From positions 1 through 6,108 of the forward strand of contig JACOVL010000107.1 in assembly GCA_016177355.1 (NCBI GenBank): 6,108 nt of DNA, read 5' to 3'. How positions within the stretch are numbered: the first letter of the stretch is position 1; each line of letters opens with the position of its first letter. This document shows positions 1 to 6,108 of this stretch, in pieces. The notes below the pieces were generated by a model. It had not been told where the DNA came from. It searched no databases and was given only the letters and a program-made list of their open reading frames with translations. The translations under genes were made by a program, and so were the position numbers. Origin of the DNA: Betaproteobacteria bacterium. Lineage in GTDB: Bacteria; Pseudomonadota; Gammaproteobacteria; Burkholderiales; SG8-41.

Positions 1-198
1 CTGCGTAGCCAGGGACACGACGCGGTTCTTCTGCGCGTGCTGGGTTTGCTACGGCTCGCCGTCGGGGATATCTTCCGTAAAGCGGCGTCTGAGCGCTCGT
101 TCTACCCGGACGAGTTCGCGAATATGAGCACGCCGACGATTTCGAGTATTTCGACAGCGGACGCGCGGAGATGCGGGAATTGGCATCCACGAGCCTGA
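1..198. other. Unassigned left-edge segment, possible gene tail or remnant
   Basis: No gene is recognised here. On the plus strand one frame is open from the left edge to a TGA at 196-198 (65 codons), ending directly against the SDR stop codon at 199-201, so the two would be exactly tail to tail. The first half of that frame (about codons 1-40) and a different plus frame from about position 93 (acidic, with EYEHADDFEYFDSGR) each look more protein-like than the rest, which could mean a frameshifted remnant. A minus-strand frame is also open to the edge. None matches a family I know, and open frames are cheap in GC-rich DNA. No hpnE-like Rossmann start is visible downstream of the SDR. Confidence 0.25.
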
Positions 199-954
199 TC
201 AAAATGCGAAGCGCCGCAGGCCGCCGTCCACCGGCAGCACGGCGCCGGTGATGTAGCGCGCGGCGGGGGAGGCGAGGAACACGGCGAGGCTCGCGAGCTC
301 CTCGGGCTCGCCGTAGCGGCCGACCGGGATCTCCTCGGCCGACTGCTTCGCGCGGAATTCCGGGGAATACTTGCGGCGGATCTGCTCGCTCATGATGCGC
401 CCGGGCTGGATGCAGTTGACGGTGATGCCGTGCCTTCCGACCGCGCGCGACAGCCCCTTCGACCAGGCGTGCACCGCGGCTTTCGCCGGCGCCGCGGCGA
501 CCAGCCCCTCGGGCTCCGACTTGCCGGAGAGGTTGATGACGCGGCCCCACTTGCGCGCGACCATGCCCGGCAGCACCGCGTGCGTCAACTGGCGCACGCG
601 GATGAAATTGAGCGTCATCGCCTCCGACCATTTCGCCTCGGGCGCGTCGATCGGCAGCGCCGGTTGGCTGCCGCCGGCGGAGTTCACCAGGATATCTATG
701 CGCCCGAGCCGCTGCGCCGCTTCCTGCGCGAGCCGTTCCGCGGCGCCTTCCGGCATGATGTCCATTTCAACGATGCCCGGCTCCCGGCCTCCGGCGGCGA
801 CAATCTCCTTCGCCAGCGCCTCGAGGAGGTCTTTCCTGCGCGCCACCACGCACACTCGCACGCCCTCGGCCGCGAGCCCCGCCGCGATCGCGCGCCCGAT
901 GCCCATGCTCGCGCCCGTCACTAACGCAGTTTTTCCCTTCAGCTGAAGATCCAT
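199..954 (-). CDS. SDR-family oxidoreductase with atypical active site
   Basis: This is a 251-residue protein of the classical SDR fold, predicted cytoplasmic and NAD(P)-dependent. The cofactor motif TGASMGIG is at residues 13-20, the NSAG variant of NNAG at 91-94, LNF with the conserved Asn at 116, and the C-terminal GAVLPVDGG that closes the SDR core at 237-245. VVARRKD after strand 2 (Arg39/Arg40) would suit NADP(H). The usual catalytic YxxxK is not intact: Lys158 is present, but the residue four before it is Ala154 instead of Tyr; Ser143 is the likely catalytic-loop serine. The start at 954 is chosen because the SDR N-terminus begins there (MDLQLKGKTALV). The frame stays open upstream into hpnD, but that extension is not SDR sequence. 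A weak GGA lies just before the ATG. The gene overlaps the end of hpnD by 16 bases, so the two are very probably co-transcribed and translationally coupled. The substrate cannot be told from sequence. Confidence 0.9.
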   Translation of the reverse strand: MDLQLKGKTALVTGASMGIGRAIAAGLAAEGVRVCVVARRKDLLEALAKEIVAAGGREPGIVEMDIMPEGAAERLAQEAAQRLGRIDILVNSAGGSQPALPIDAPEAKWSEAMTLNFIRVRQLTHAVLPGMVARKWGRVINLSGKSEPEGLVAAAPAKAAVHAWSKGLSRAVGRHGITVNCIQPGRIMSEQIRRKYSPEFRAKQSAEEIPVGRYGEPEELASLAVFLASPAARYITGAVLPVDGGLRRFAF

Positions 955-1772
955 GTTTTCCACGCTATCCAGAGTTTTCGTAGGGGTGTGAGAGAAACGC
1001 GCCGCGTCAGCACCCGGCAGCCGTCGGCGCGGATTTCCACGAGGAGCGTCTGGTAGATCGCCGCCATGATGAGGCCGGCGCGCTGCGACTTGCGGTCCGC
1101 CGCGGGCAGCCTGGCGAAGGCGTCGCGGTAGCAGTCCTGGGCGCGCTCGATCTGGAACTCCATCAGCCGCCGGAAGGCGTCGGTCTCGCGCGCTTGCGTG
1201 ATGTCGGCGACGGTCACGCCGAACCGCGCAAGCTCGTCCTGCGGCAGGTAGATCCGGTCGCGGCGCGCGTCTTTCCCCACGTCGCGGATGATGTGGGTGA
1301 GCTGGAACGCGAGGCCGAGATCGGCGGCGTAGGCGAGCGTCCGCTGGTCCTGGTAGCCGAAGATCCCGGCGGAAAGGATCCCCATCACGCCCGCGACGCG
1401 GTGGCAGTAGAGCTTGAGCGCCTCGAACGTGGGATAGCGGTTGCAATCGAGGTCCATCTCCATCCCGGTGATGATCTCGTTCAGCCGCTCTTCGGCAAGG
1501 CCGAAGCGGGGCGCGACCTCCGCCAGCGCGCGCGCCACCGGATGCTGCGGGGCGCTGCGGCAGGCGGCGGCCACTTCCGTGCGCCACCAGGCGAGCGTCG
1601 CGCGCGCGACCGCCGCATCCGAGCATTCATCCACCACGCCGTCCACCTCGCGGCAAAAGGCATAGAGCGCGGTGATCGCGCGCCGCCGGTCCTCGGGCAG
1701 GAACAGGAAGCTGTAGTAGAGGCTCGAGCCGCTCGCCGCGGCTTTCTGCTGGCAGTATTCGTACGGCGTCAC
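939..1772 (-). CDS. hpnD: Presqualene diphosphate synthase, HpnD type
   Basis: This is a 277-residue trans-isoprenyl diphosphate synthase of the squalene/phytoene synthase family. HpnD enzymes condense two farnesyl diphosphates to presqualene diphosphate, the first step of the HpnC/D/E route to squalene and hopanoids. The N-terminus (YCQQKAAASGSS, then YYSFLFLP at 19-26) and the ALYAFCREVD segment at 35-44 are typical of HpnD. The first aspartate motif DxxxD is D44-D48 (DGVVDE), YCHRVAGVMG lies at 122-131, and the second motif RDVGKDARRDRIYLP at 163-177. Length is normal for the family. Two motif positions are unusual: His160 replaces the expected Asn, and Lys167 replaces the expected Glu of DxxED, while both aspartates (164, 168) remain. 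Translation starts at a GTG (1770-1772), chosen on family alignment; no convincing Shine-Dalgarno precedes it. hpnC and hpnE are not in the window. A phytoene or dehydrosqualene synthase role is a less likely alternative. Confidence 0.88.
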   Translation of the reverse strand: MTPYEYCQQKAAASGSSLYYSFLFLPEDRRRAITALYAFCREVDGVVDECSDAAVARATLAWWRTEVAAACRSAPQHPVARALAEVAPRFGLAEERLNEIITGMEMDLDCNRYPTFEALKLYCHRVAGVMGILSAGIFGYQDQRTLAYAADLGLAFQLTHIIRDVGKDARRDRIYLPQDELARFGVTVADITQARETDAFRRLMEFQIERAQDCYRDAFARLPAADRKSQRAGLIMAAIYQTLLVEIRADGCRVLTRRVSLTPLRKLWIAWKTWIFS

Positions 1773-1855
1773 TGGTAAAACGGTTGATCCGGGCTGCCGG
1801 ATGGCGGAATTGACGGGGTAAAAGGCAGGCAGCTGCCGGGAAGTTTTCGCAGGGG

Positions 1856-1884
1856 TTGACGGCCAGTTATGGCCATGAGAAAAT
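1856..1884 (+). promoter_or_regulatory. Candidate sigma-70 promoter, rightward, distal
   Basis: TTGACG at 1856-1861 matches the -35 consensus in five of six bases. It is followed after exactly 17 bases by GAAAAT at 1879-1884, four of six for the -10. It would start transcripts near 1891, about 80 bases before the mature tRNA-Leu. This is a pattern match only. Confidence 0.3.
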
Positions 1885-1886
1885 GT

Positions 1887-1901
1887 TTTATTATCAATAA
1901 A
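1887..1901. repeat. AT-rich inverted repeat TTTATT-ATC-AATAAA
   Basis: Six-base arms (1887-1892 and 1896-1901) are perfect reverse complements around a 3-base centre. The repeat lies in the AT-rich core of the divergent intergenic region, downstream of the distal rightward promoter candidate and beside the leftward -10 candidate. It could be a regulator site, but AT-rich DNA makes short palindromes by chance. Confidence 0.35.
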
Positions 1902-1930
1902 TTATGACGATCACTTAAGACAACTTGCAA
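1901..1930 (-). promoter_or_regulatory. Candidate promoter for hpnD-SDR operon
   Basis: Read leftward, TTGCAA (1925-1930, four of six for -35) is followed after 18 bases by CATAAT (1901-1906, five of six for -10). Transcription would begin near 1893, giving an hpnD leader of about 120 bases. TTGCAA is its own reverse complement, so the same hexamer could also serve a rightward promoter. Confidence 0.3.
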
Positions 1931-1961
1931 ACTTCCGGGGCGCACCCGATTATATTACAAT
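1925..1961 (+). promoter_or_regulatory. Candidate tRNA-Leu promoter (-10 region)
   Basis: Just upstream of the tRNA are overlapping -10-like hexamers: TATATT at 1951-1956 and TACAAT at 1956-1961, each five of six to TATAAT. The nearest -35-like element is TTGCAA at 1925-1930, 20 bases from TATATT, which is longer than ideal. Use of TATATT would place the start near 1963 and give a leader of about 8 bases before the mature 5' end at 1971, for RNase P to remove. The -10 is more credible than the -35. Confidence 0.35.
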
Positions 1962-1964
1962 CGG
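1946..1964. repeat. Inverted repeat covering the tRNA-Leu -10 region
   Basis: CCGATT (1946-1951) and AATCGG (1959-1964) are perfect reverse complements separated by 7 bases, making a 19-base dyad. The -10 candidates of tRNA-Leu lie inside it, and the mature tRNA begins 6 bases later. The position would suit an operator, but no known regulator consensus is recognised. Confidence 0.45.
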
Positions 1965-1970
1965 AAAGTC

Positions 1971-2055
1971 GCGAAAGTGGCGGAATGGGTAGACGCACCA
2001 GATTTAGGTTCTGGCGCCGCAAGGCGTGGGGGTTCGAGTCCCTCCTTTCGCACCA
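1971..2055 (+). tRNA. tRNA-Leu (anticodon UAG)
   Basis: This is an 85-base tRNA with an encoded CCA end (2053-2055). The acceptor stem GCGAAAG (1971-1977) pairs perfectly with CTTTCGC (2045-2051), with discriminator A at 2052. The anticodon stem CCAGA/TCTGG (1998-2002/2010-2014) closes a 7-base loop with TAG at 2005-2007, which reads CUA and probably other CUN leucine codons. A long variable arm (CGCCGCAAGGCG region), as in class II tRNAs, and a T arm with GGTTCGAGTCC follow. No terminator hairpin with a T-run is seen in the 59 bases before tig, so the tRNA may share a transcript with tig. Confidence 0.97.
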
Positions 2056-2114
2056 CGGGGGACGACGCACCGCTACGCGGGTATGACGGGGATCGATCAA
2101 CCGCGCATGGATAG

Positions 2115-3422
2115 ATGCAGGCCAATTTGGAAAATTTGAGCGCACTGGAACGGCGATTGAGCGTGACTCTGCCCGCTGCGGATATCGCCAGCGAGGTGGA
2201 GAGCCGGCTCAGGCGCCTGACGCGCACGCTGAAGATGCCCGGGTTCCGGCCGGGCAAGGTGCCGTTGAAGGTGGTCGCGCAGCATTACGGCACCCAGGTG
2301 CGCCAGGAGGTGCTGGGCGACGCGATGCAGAAGAGCTTCGGCGAGGCGGTGCGCCAGCAGAACCTGAAAATCGCGGGCATGCCGCGCTTCGACGCCCAGC
2401 CGCTCGCCGAAGGCTCGGCGGAATTCCAGTACAGCGCCGTATTCGAGATCTACCCCGACGTGGTGGTGGGGAGCATCGCGGGCGCGGCCATCAACCGCCC
2501 GGTGCTGGAAGTGGGCGAGGCCGACGTGGACAGGACCCTGGAGATCATGCGGAAGCAGCGCGCTGTGTTCGAGCCGGCGGCGCGCGCCGCGCAGGACGGC
2601 GACCAGCTCACGATCGACTACCGCGGCACCCTGGATGGGCAGGAGTTCGCCGGCGGCGGCGGCAAGGACCAGACCGTGCAGCTCGGCGGCGGACGCCTGC
2701 TGCCGGATTTCGAGCGCAACCTCGCCGGCATGAGCGAAGGCGGGACCAAGGCGTTTGAGTTGCGCTTCCCCGACGATTATCACGGCAAGGAAGTCGCGGG
2801 CAAAACCGCCCGCTTCGAGGTCACGGTCAAGCGGATCGCCGCGCCGCGGCTGCCCGAGGCCGACGCCGAATTCGCCAGGAGCCTCGGCGTCGAGGATGGC
2901 GATCTCGTCAGGATGCGCGCCGAAATCCGGTCCAATCTCGAGCGCGAGGTCAAGGCCCGGCTCAAGAGCCGCGTCAAGGACCAGGTGATGCAGGCGCTGC
3001 TCGACGCGACCCGGATCGATACGCCGCGCACGCTGGTCCAGGCCGAGGCCCGGCGCCTGCAGGCGGCGGCGCGCGAGGACCTGGCGGCGCGCGGCCTCAA
3101 GGTGACCGACAACGTGCCGCTGCCGTACGATCTGTTCGAGAAGCAGGCGCAGCGCCGCGTCAACCTCGGCCTGATCCTGGGCGAGGTGGTGAAGATGCAC
3201 GATCTCCACCCCCGGCCCGAGCAGGTGCGCGCGCACGTGGAAGAGCAGGCGCAGAGCTACGAGCGCCCGGAAGAGGTCGTGAAATGGGTCTACGCCTCGC
3301 CGGACCGGCTGCGCGAGATCGAATCCCTGGTGATGGAGGAGAATATCGTCGCCTGGGCGCTTGGCGTGGCGAAAGTGCAGGAGCAAGTCTTGAATTTCGA
3401 CGAATTGATGGGAAACAAGTGA
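2115..3422 (+). CDS. tig: Trigger factor, ribosome-associated chaperone/PPIase
   Basis: Trigger factor binds ribosomal protein L23 at the exit tunnel, shields nascent chains and has peptidyl-prolyl isomerase activity. This copy is 435 residues, against 432 in E. coli, so it is full length. The N-terminal ribosome-binding domain carries the signature GFRPGKVP at 43-50. The FKBP-like domain spans about 156-241 (GDQLTIDYRGTLDGQEF, then LLPDFERNLAGMSEG and FPDDYHGKEVAGK). The rest (about 245-435) is the helical C-terminal domain that forms the chaperone arms. The ATG at 2115 is chosen because it gives the family N-terminus (MQANLENLSALERRL); its Shine-Dalgarno is poor, only GGA 3 bases away, so translation may be weakly initiated. 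The stop codon overlaps the clpP start by one base (TGATG), implying coupling of chaperone and protease expression. Confidence 0.97.
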   Translation: MQANLENLSALERRLSVTLPAADIASEVESRLRRLTRTLKMPGFRPGKVPLKVVAQHYGTQVRQEVLGDAMQKSFGEAVRQQNLKIAGMPRFDAQPLAEGSAEFQYSAVFEIYPDVVVGSIAGAAINRPVLEVGEADVDRTLEIMRKQRAVFEPAARAAQDGDQLTIDYRGTLDGQEFAGGGGKDQTVQLGGGRLLPDFERNLAGMSEGGTKAFELRFPDDYHGKEVAGKTARFEVTVKRIAAPRLPEADAEFARSLGVEDGDLVRMRAEIRSNLEREVKARLKSRVKDQVMQALLDATRIDTPRTLVQAEARRLQAAAREDLAARGLKVTDNVPLPYDLFEKQAQRRVNLGLILGEVVKMHDLHPRPEQVRAHVEEQAQSYERPEEVVKWVYASPDRLREIESLVMEENIVAWALGVAKVQEQVLNFDELMGNK

Positions 3423-4045
3423 TGGCAGCCTATAGCGAACCGCGCGGTCTGGGCCTGATTCCGATGGTCATCGAGCAGAGCGGGCGCGGCGAGCGCGCCT
3501 ACGACATCTACTCGCGGCTGCTCAAGGAGCGCGTGGTGTTCCTGGTGGGGCCGGTGACCGAGGTTACCGCCAACCTGATCGTGGCGCAGTTGTTGTTCCT
3601 GGAGTCGGACAACCCCGACAAGGAGATCTCGTTCTACATCAACTCGCCCGGCGGGTCGGTTTCCGCGGGGCTGGCGATTTACGACACCATGCAGTTCGTC
3701 AAGCCCAAGGTGTCCACGCTGTGCGTCGGGCAGGCGGCGAGCATGGGGACGCTGCTGCTGGCCGCGGGCGCCAAGGGCAAGCGCTACTGCCTGCCCAACT
3801 CGCGCGTGATGATCCACCAGCCGATGGGCGGCTTCCAGGGACAGGCCTCGGACGTCGAGATCCACGCCCGGGAGATCCTCTATCTCAAAGGCCGGTTGAA
3901 CGAGATCATGGCCAGGCACACCGGCCAGGACATCAAGACCATCGAGCGGGACACCGACCGCGACAATTTCTTGAGCGCCGAGCAGGCGGTGGGCTACGGG
4001 ATCGTGGACAAGGTGCTGGTGAACAGAACCGAAAGCGTGGTTTAG
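3422..4045 (+). CDS. clpP: ATP-dependent Clp protease proteolytic subunit ClpP
   Basis: ClpP is the serine peptidase of the ClpXP machine: fourteen subunits in two stacked rings enclose the active sites, and ClpX docks on the faces. The protein is 207 residues, the normal length. The catalytic triad is intact: Ser107 in GQAASMG (103-109), His132 in MIHQPMGG (130-137) and Asp181 in DRDNFLSAEQAV. NSPGGSVSAG (74-83) forms the oxyanion/substrate strand region. The short N-terminal segment before about residue 15 is probably a propeptide removed by self-cleavage, as in E. coli. The frame extends upstream to 3284, but that part overlaps tig and is not ClpP-like; the ATG at 3422 gives the family start and has GGGAA (3410-3414) at good spacing inside the tig 3' end. 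The stop is 24 bases before clpX. Confidence 0.98.
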   Translation: MAAYSEPRGLGLIPMVIEQSGRGERAYDIYSRLLKERVVFLVGPVTEVTANLIVAQLLFLESDNPDKEISFYINSPGGSVSAGLAIYDTMQFVKPKVSTLCVGQAASMGTLLLAAGAKGKRYCLPNSRVMIHQPMGGFQGQASDVEIHAREILYLKGRLNEIMARHTGQDIKTIERDTDRDNFLSAEQAVGYGIVDKVLVNRTESVV

Positions 4046-4058
4046 TGTCGTAACGACA
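4046..4058 (+). repeat. Small inverted repeat between clpP and clpX
   Basis: TGTCGT (4046-4051) and ACGACA (4053-4058) are perfect reverse complements around a single A. As RNA this would be a 5-bp stem with a UAA loop. It begins directly after the clpP stop codon and its last base is the first base of the clpX Shine-Dalgarno (AGGGGG, 4058-4063). There is no T-run, so it is not a standard terminator. Confidence 0.5.
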
Positions 4059-4069
4059 GGGGGTAGGAT

Positions 4070-5338
<1,269 letters not shown>

Positions 5339-5393
5339 GCAGGCCGCGCGCCGCCGCGGTAAAACGGTTTGGAATCATGGCGCTGCGCACATG

Positions 5394-5420
5394 CTTGAAT
5401 TTTCGGGAATTTCCCCAATG
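5394..5420 (+). promoter_or_regulatory. Heat-shock (sigma-32/RpoH) promoter for lon
   Basis: CTTGAA at 5394-5399 matches the sigma-32 -35 element. After 13 bases comes CCCCAATG at 5413-5420, close to the -10 consensus CCCCATNT. Transcription would start near 5427, giving a lon leader of about 28 bases. The E. coli lon gene also has a sigma-32 promoter of this layout. The spacer holds a GGGAA-T-TTCCC palindrome (5405-5415) that overlaps the -10. This is a consensus match, untested. Confidence 0.7.
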
Positions 5421-5454
5421 TTGACCCTATCCAACCTGAACCCGGTGAACCACG

Positions 5455-6108
5455 ATGCCTGACGAGCCGAACGTGAACCCGAGCCCGAGCCCGAACGTGA
5501 ACCAACTGCCGCTGCTGCCGTTGCGCGACGTGGTGGTGTTCCCGCACATGGTGATTCCCCTGTTCGTGGGGCGCCCGAAGTCGATCAAGGCGCTGGAGAC
5601 CGCGATGGAGGCGGGGAAGGCGATCGTGCTGGTCGCCCAGAAATCGGCGGCGAAGGACGACCCTGCTCCGGAAGACCTCTACTCGATCGGCAGCGTCGCC
5701 AACATCCTGCAGATGCTGAAGCTGCCCGACGGCACCGTCAAGGTGCTGGTCGAGGGAACCCAGCGTGCGCGGCTGCACGAGATCGTGGACGCCAGGACGC
5801 ATTACGCCGCGGCGGTGACGCCGATCGCTCCGGAGGCCACGCCCGACAACGAGATCGAGGCGATGCGGCGCACCATGATCCAGCAGTTCGACCAGTACGT
5901 GAAGCTGAACAAGAAGATCCCGCCCGAGATCCTCACCTCGCTCGCCGGCATCGACGAGGCCGGGCGTCTCGCCGACACCATCGCGGCGCACCTGCCGCTC
6001 AAGCTCGAGCAGAAGCAGGAGGTGCTCGAGATGTTCGGCGTCAAGCAGCGGCTCGAGCACCTGCTGAAGCTGGTCGAGGGCGAACTCGATATCCTGCAGG
6101 TTGAGAAG
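5455..6108 (+). CDS. lon: Lon protease, N-terminal part (cut by window edge)
   Basis: Lon is a homo-hexameric ATP-dependent serine protease that degrades misfolded and selected regulatory proteins. Only the first 218 codons are here; the frame is still open at the right edge, so the AAA+ and Ser-Lys protease domains must lie beyond it. The visible part is the LON substrate-binding domain: LPLLPLRDVVVFPHMVIPLF at 18-37, GRPKSIKALE (39-48), VLVEGTQRARL (97-107) and the start of the helical segment ending LEHLLKLVEGELDILQVEK (200-218). The ATG at 5455 is preceded by GGTGA (5444-5448) at 6-base spacing. The first 17 residues are a Pro/Asn-rich tail with a PNVN repeat before the conserved domain. 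A heat-shock promoter lies upstream, so lon can probably be expressed independently of clpX, although read-through from clpX is possible. Confidence 0.97.
   Translation, partial: MPDEPNVNPSPSPNVNQLPLLPLRDVVVFPHMVIPLFVGRPKSIKALETAMEAGKAIVLVAQKSAAKDDPAPEDLYSIGSVANILQMLKLPDGTVKVLVEGTQRARLHEIVDARTHYAAAVTPIAPEATPDNEIEAMRRTMIQQFDQYVKLNKKIPPEILTSLAGIDEAGRLADTIAAHLPLKLEQKQEVLEMFGVKQRLEHLLKLVEGELDILQVEK
5467..5503 (+). repeat. Short direct repeat in lon 5' end
   Basis: CCGAACGTGAACC occurs at 5467-5479 and again at 5491-5503, 24 bases (8 codons) apart and in frame. Between the copies GAGCCC is repeated twice. It encodes PNVNPSPSPNVN in the variable tail of Lon ahead of the conserved domain. It probably arose by slippage and has no evident functional role. 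Confidence 0.7.

Larger units (their letters stand above)
1773..1970. other. Divergent intergenic region between hpnD and tRNA-Leu
   Basis: No gene is seen in these 198 bases. The half next to hpnD is GC-rich and holds a perfect 10-base palindrome (1828-1837, GGCAGCTGCC). From about 1877 to 1961 the DNA is markedly AT-rich against a GC-rich background, as expected for a region carrying promoters in both directions. The candidate promoters and two inverted repeats are listed separately. Confidence 0.6.

Noticed and set aside
199..1626. A 475-codon minus-strand frame reading as SDR with a 224-residue N-terminal extension
   Set aside because: The extension lies inside hpnD in another frame, is Arg/Ala/Pro-rich without domain signs, and the SDR fold starts at 954.
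1971..2055. tRNA-Leu as an integration (att) site
   Set aside because: No second copy of the tRNA 3' end and no integrase are present in the window.
2107..2139. Ten-codon upstream frame (ATG at 2107) overlapping the tig start
   Set aside because: No ribosome site, and the peptide has no leader-peptide character; probably chance.
3389..3415. CTTGAAT near the tig end as a sigma-32 promoter for clpP
   Set aside because: No CCCCAT-like -10 occurs at a suitable distance.
3284..3421. In-frame upstream extension of clpP
   Set aside because: It overlaps tig coding sequence and is not ClpP-like; the ATG at 3422 has a suitable ribosome site and the family N-terminus.
5344..5359. CCGCG-CGCCGC-CGCGG hairpin after clpX as a terminator
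   Set aside because: The stem is only 5 bp and is followed by TAAAACGG with no T-run; GC-rich sequence makes such stems readily.
5379..5394. Possible sigma-54 promoter before lon (TGGCGC...TGC)
   Set aside because: The GG-GC spacing is 12 instead of 10 bases, so it does not fit.

Overview
The window looks like chromosomal DNA from a GC-rich betaproteobacterium. I infer this from the trigger factor, ClpP, ClpX and Lon sequences, and from the order tRNA-Leu, tig, clpP, clpX, lon, which I recall as common in that class. No mobile element, CRISPR array, rRNA or phage gene is visible.

Layout. Positions 1-198 are an unassigned left edge. Positions 199-1772 hold two overlapping minus-strand genes: a squalene/phytoene-synthase family enzyme of the HpnD (presqualene diphosphate synthase) type, then a short-chain dehydrogenase/reductase (SDR) that starts inside the last codons of hpnD. 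Positions 1773-1970 are an AT-rich divergent intergenic region with candidate promoters and two inverted repeats. From 1971 everything reads rightward: tRNA-Leu(UAG), trigger factor (tig), clpP (1-base overlap with tig), clpX (24 bases after clpP), a 116-base spacer with a heat-shock-type promoter, and the first 218 codons of lon, which is cut by the right edge.

How the genes work together. The rightward block is a protein quality-control module. Trigger factor chaperones nascent chains at the ribosome exit. ClpX unfolds tagged or recognised substrates and feeds them to the ClpP peptidase. Lon is a second, independent ATP-dependent protease. The signals seen suggest that tig-clpP-clpX are co-expressed, perhaps by read-through from the tRNA, while lon can be induced separately by sigma-32. 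The leftward pair belongs to isoprenoid (squalene/hopanoid) metabolism on the evidence of hpnD; the partner genes hpnC and hpnE are not in the window.

Nothing here is clearly a new system. The points most worth a second look are the SDR, which lacks the catalytic tyrosine of the YxxxK motif; the HpnD-like enzyme, whose second metal-binding motif reads HIIRDVGKD where NIIRDVGED is expected; the tight hpnD-SDR pairing; and the compact regulatory layout around clpP/clpX and lon.
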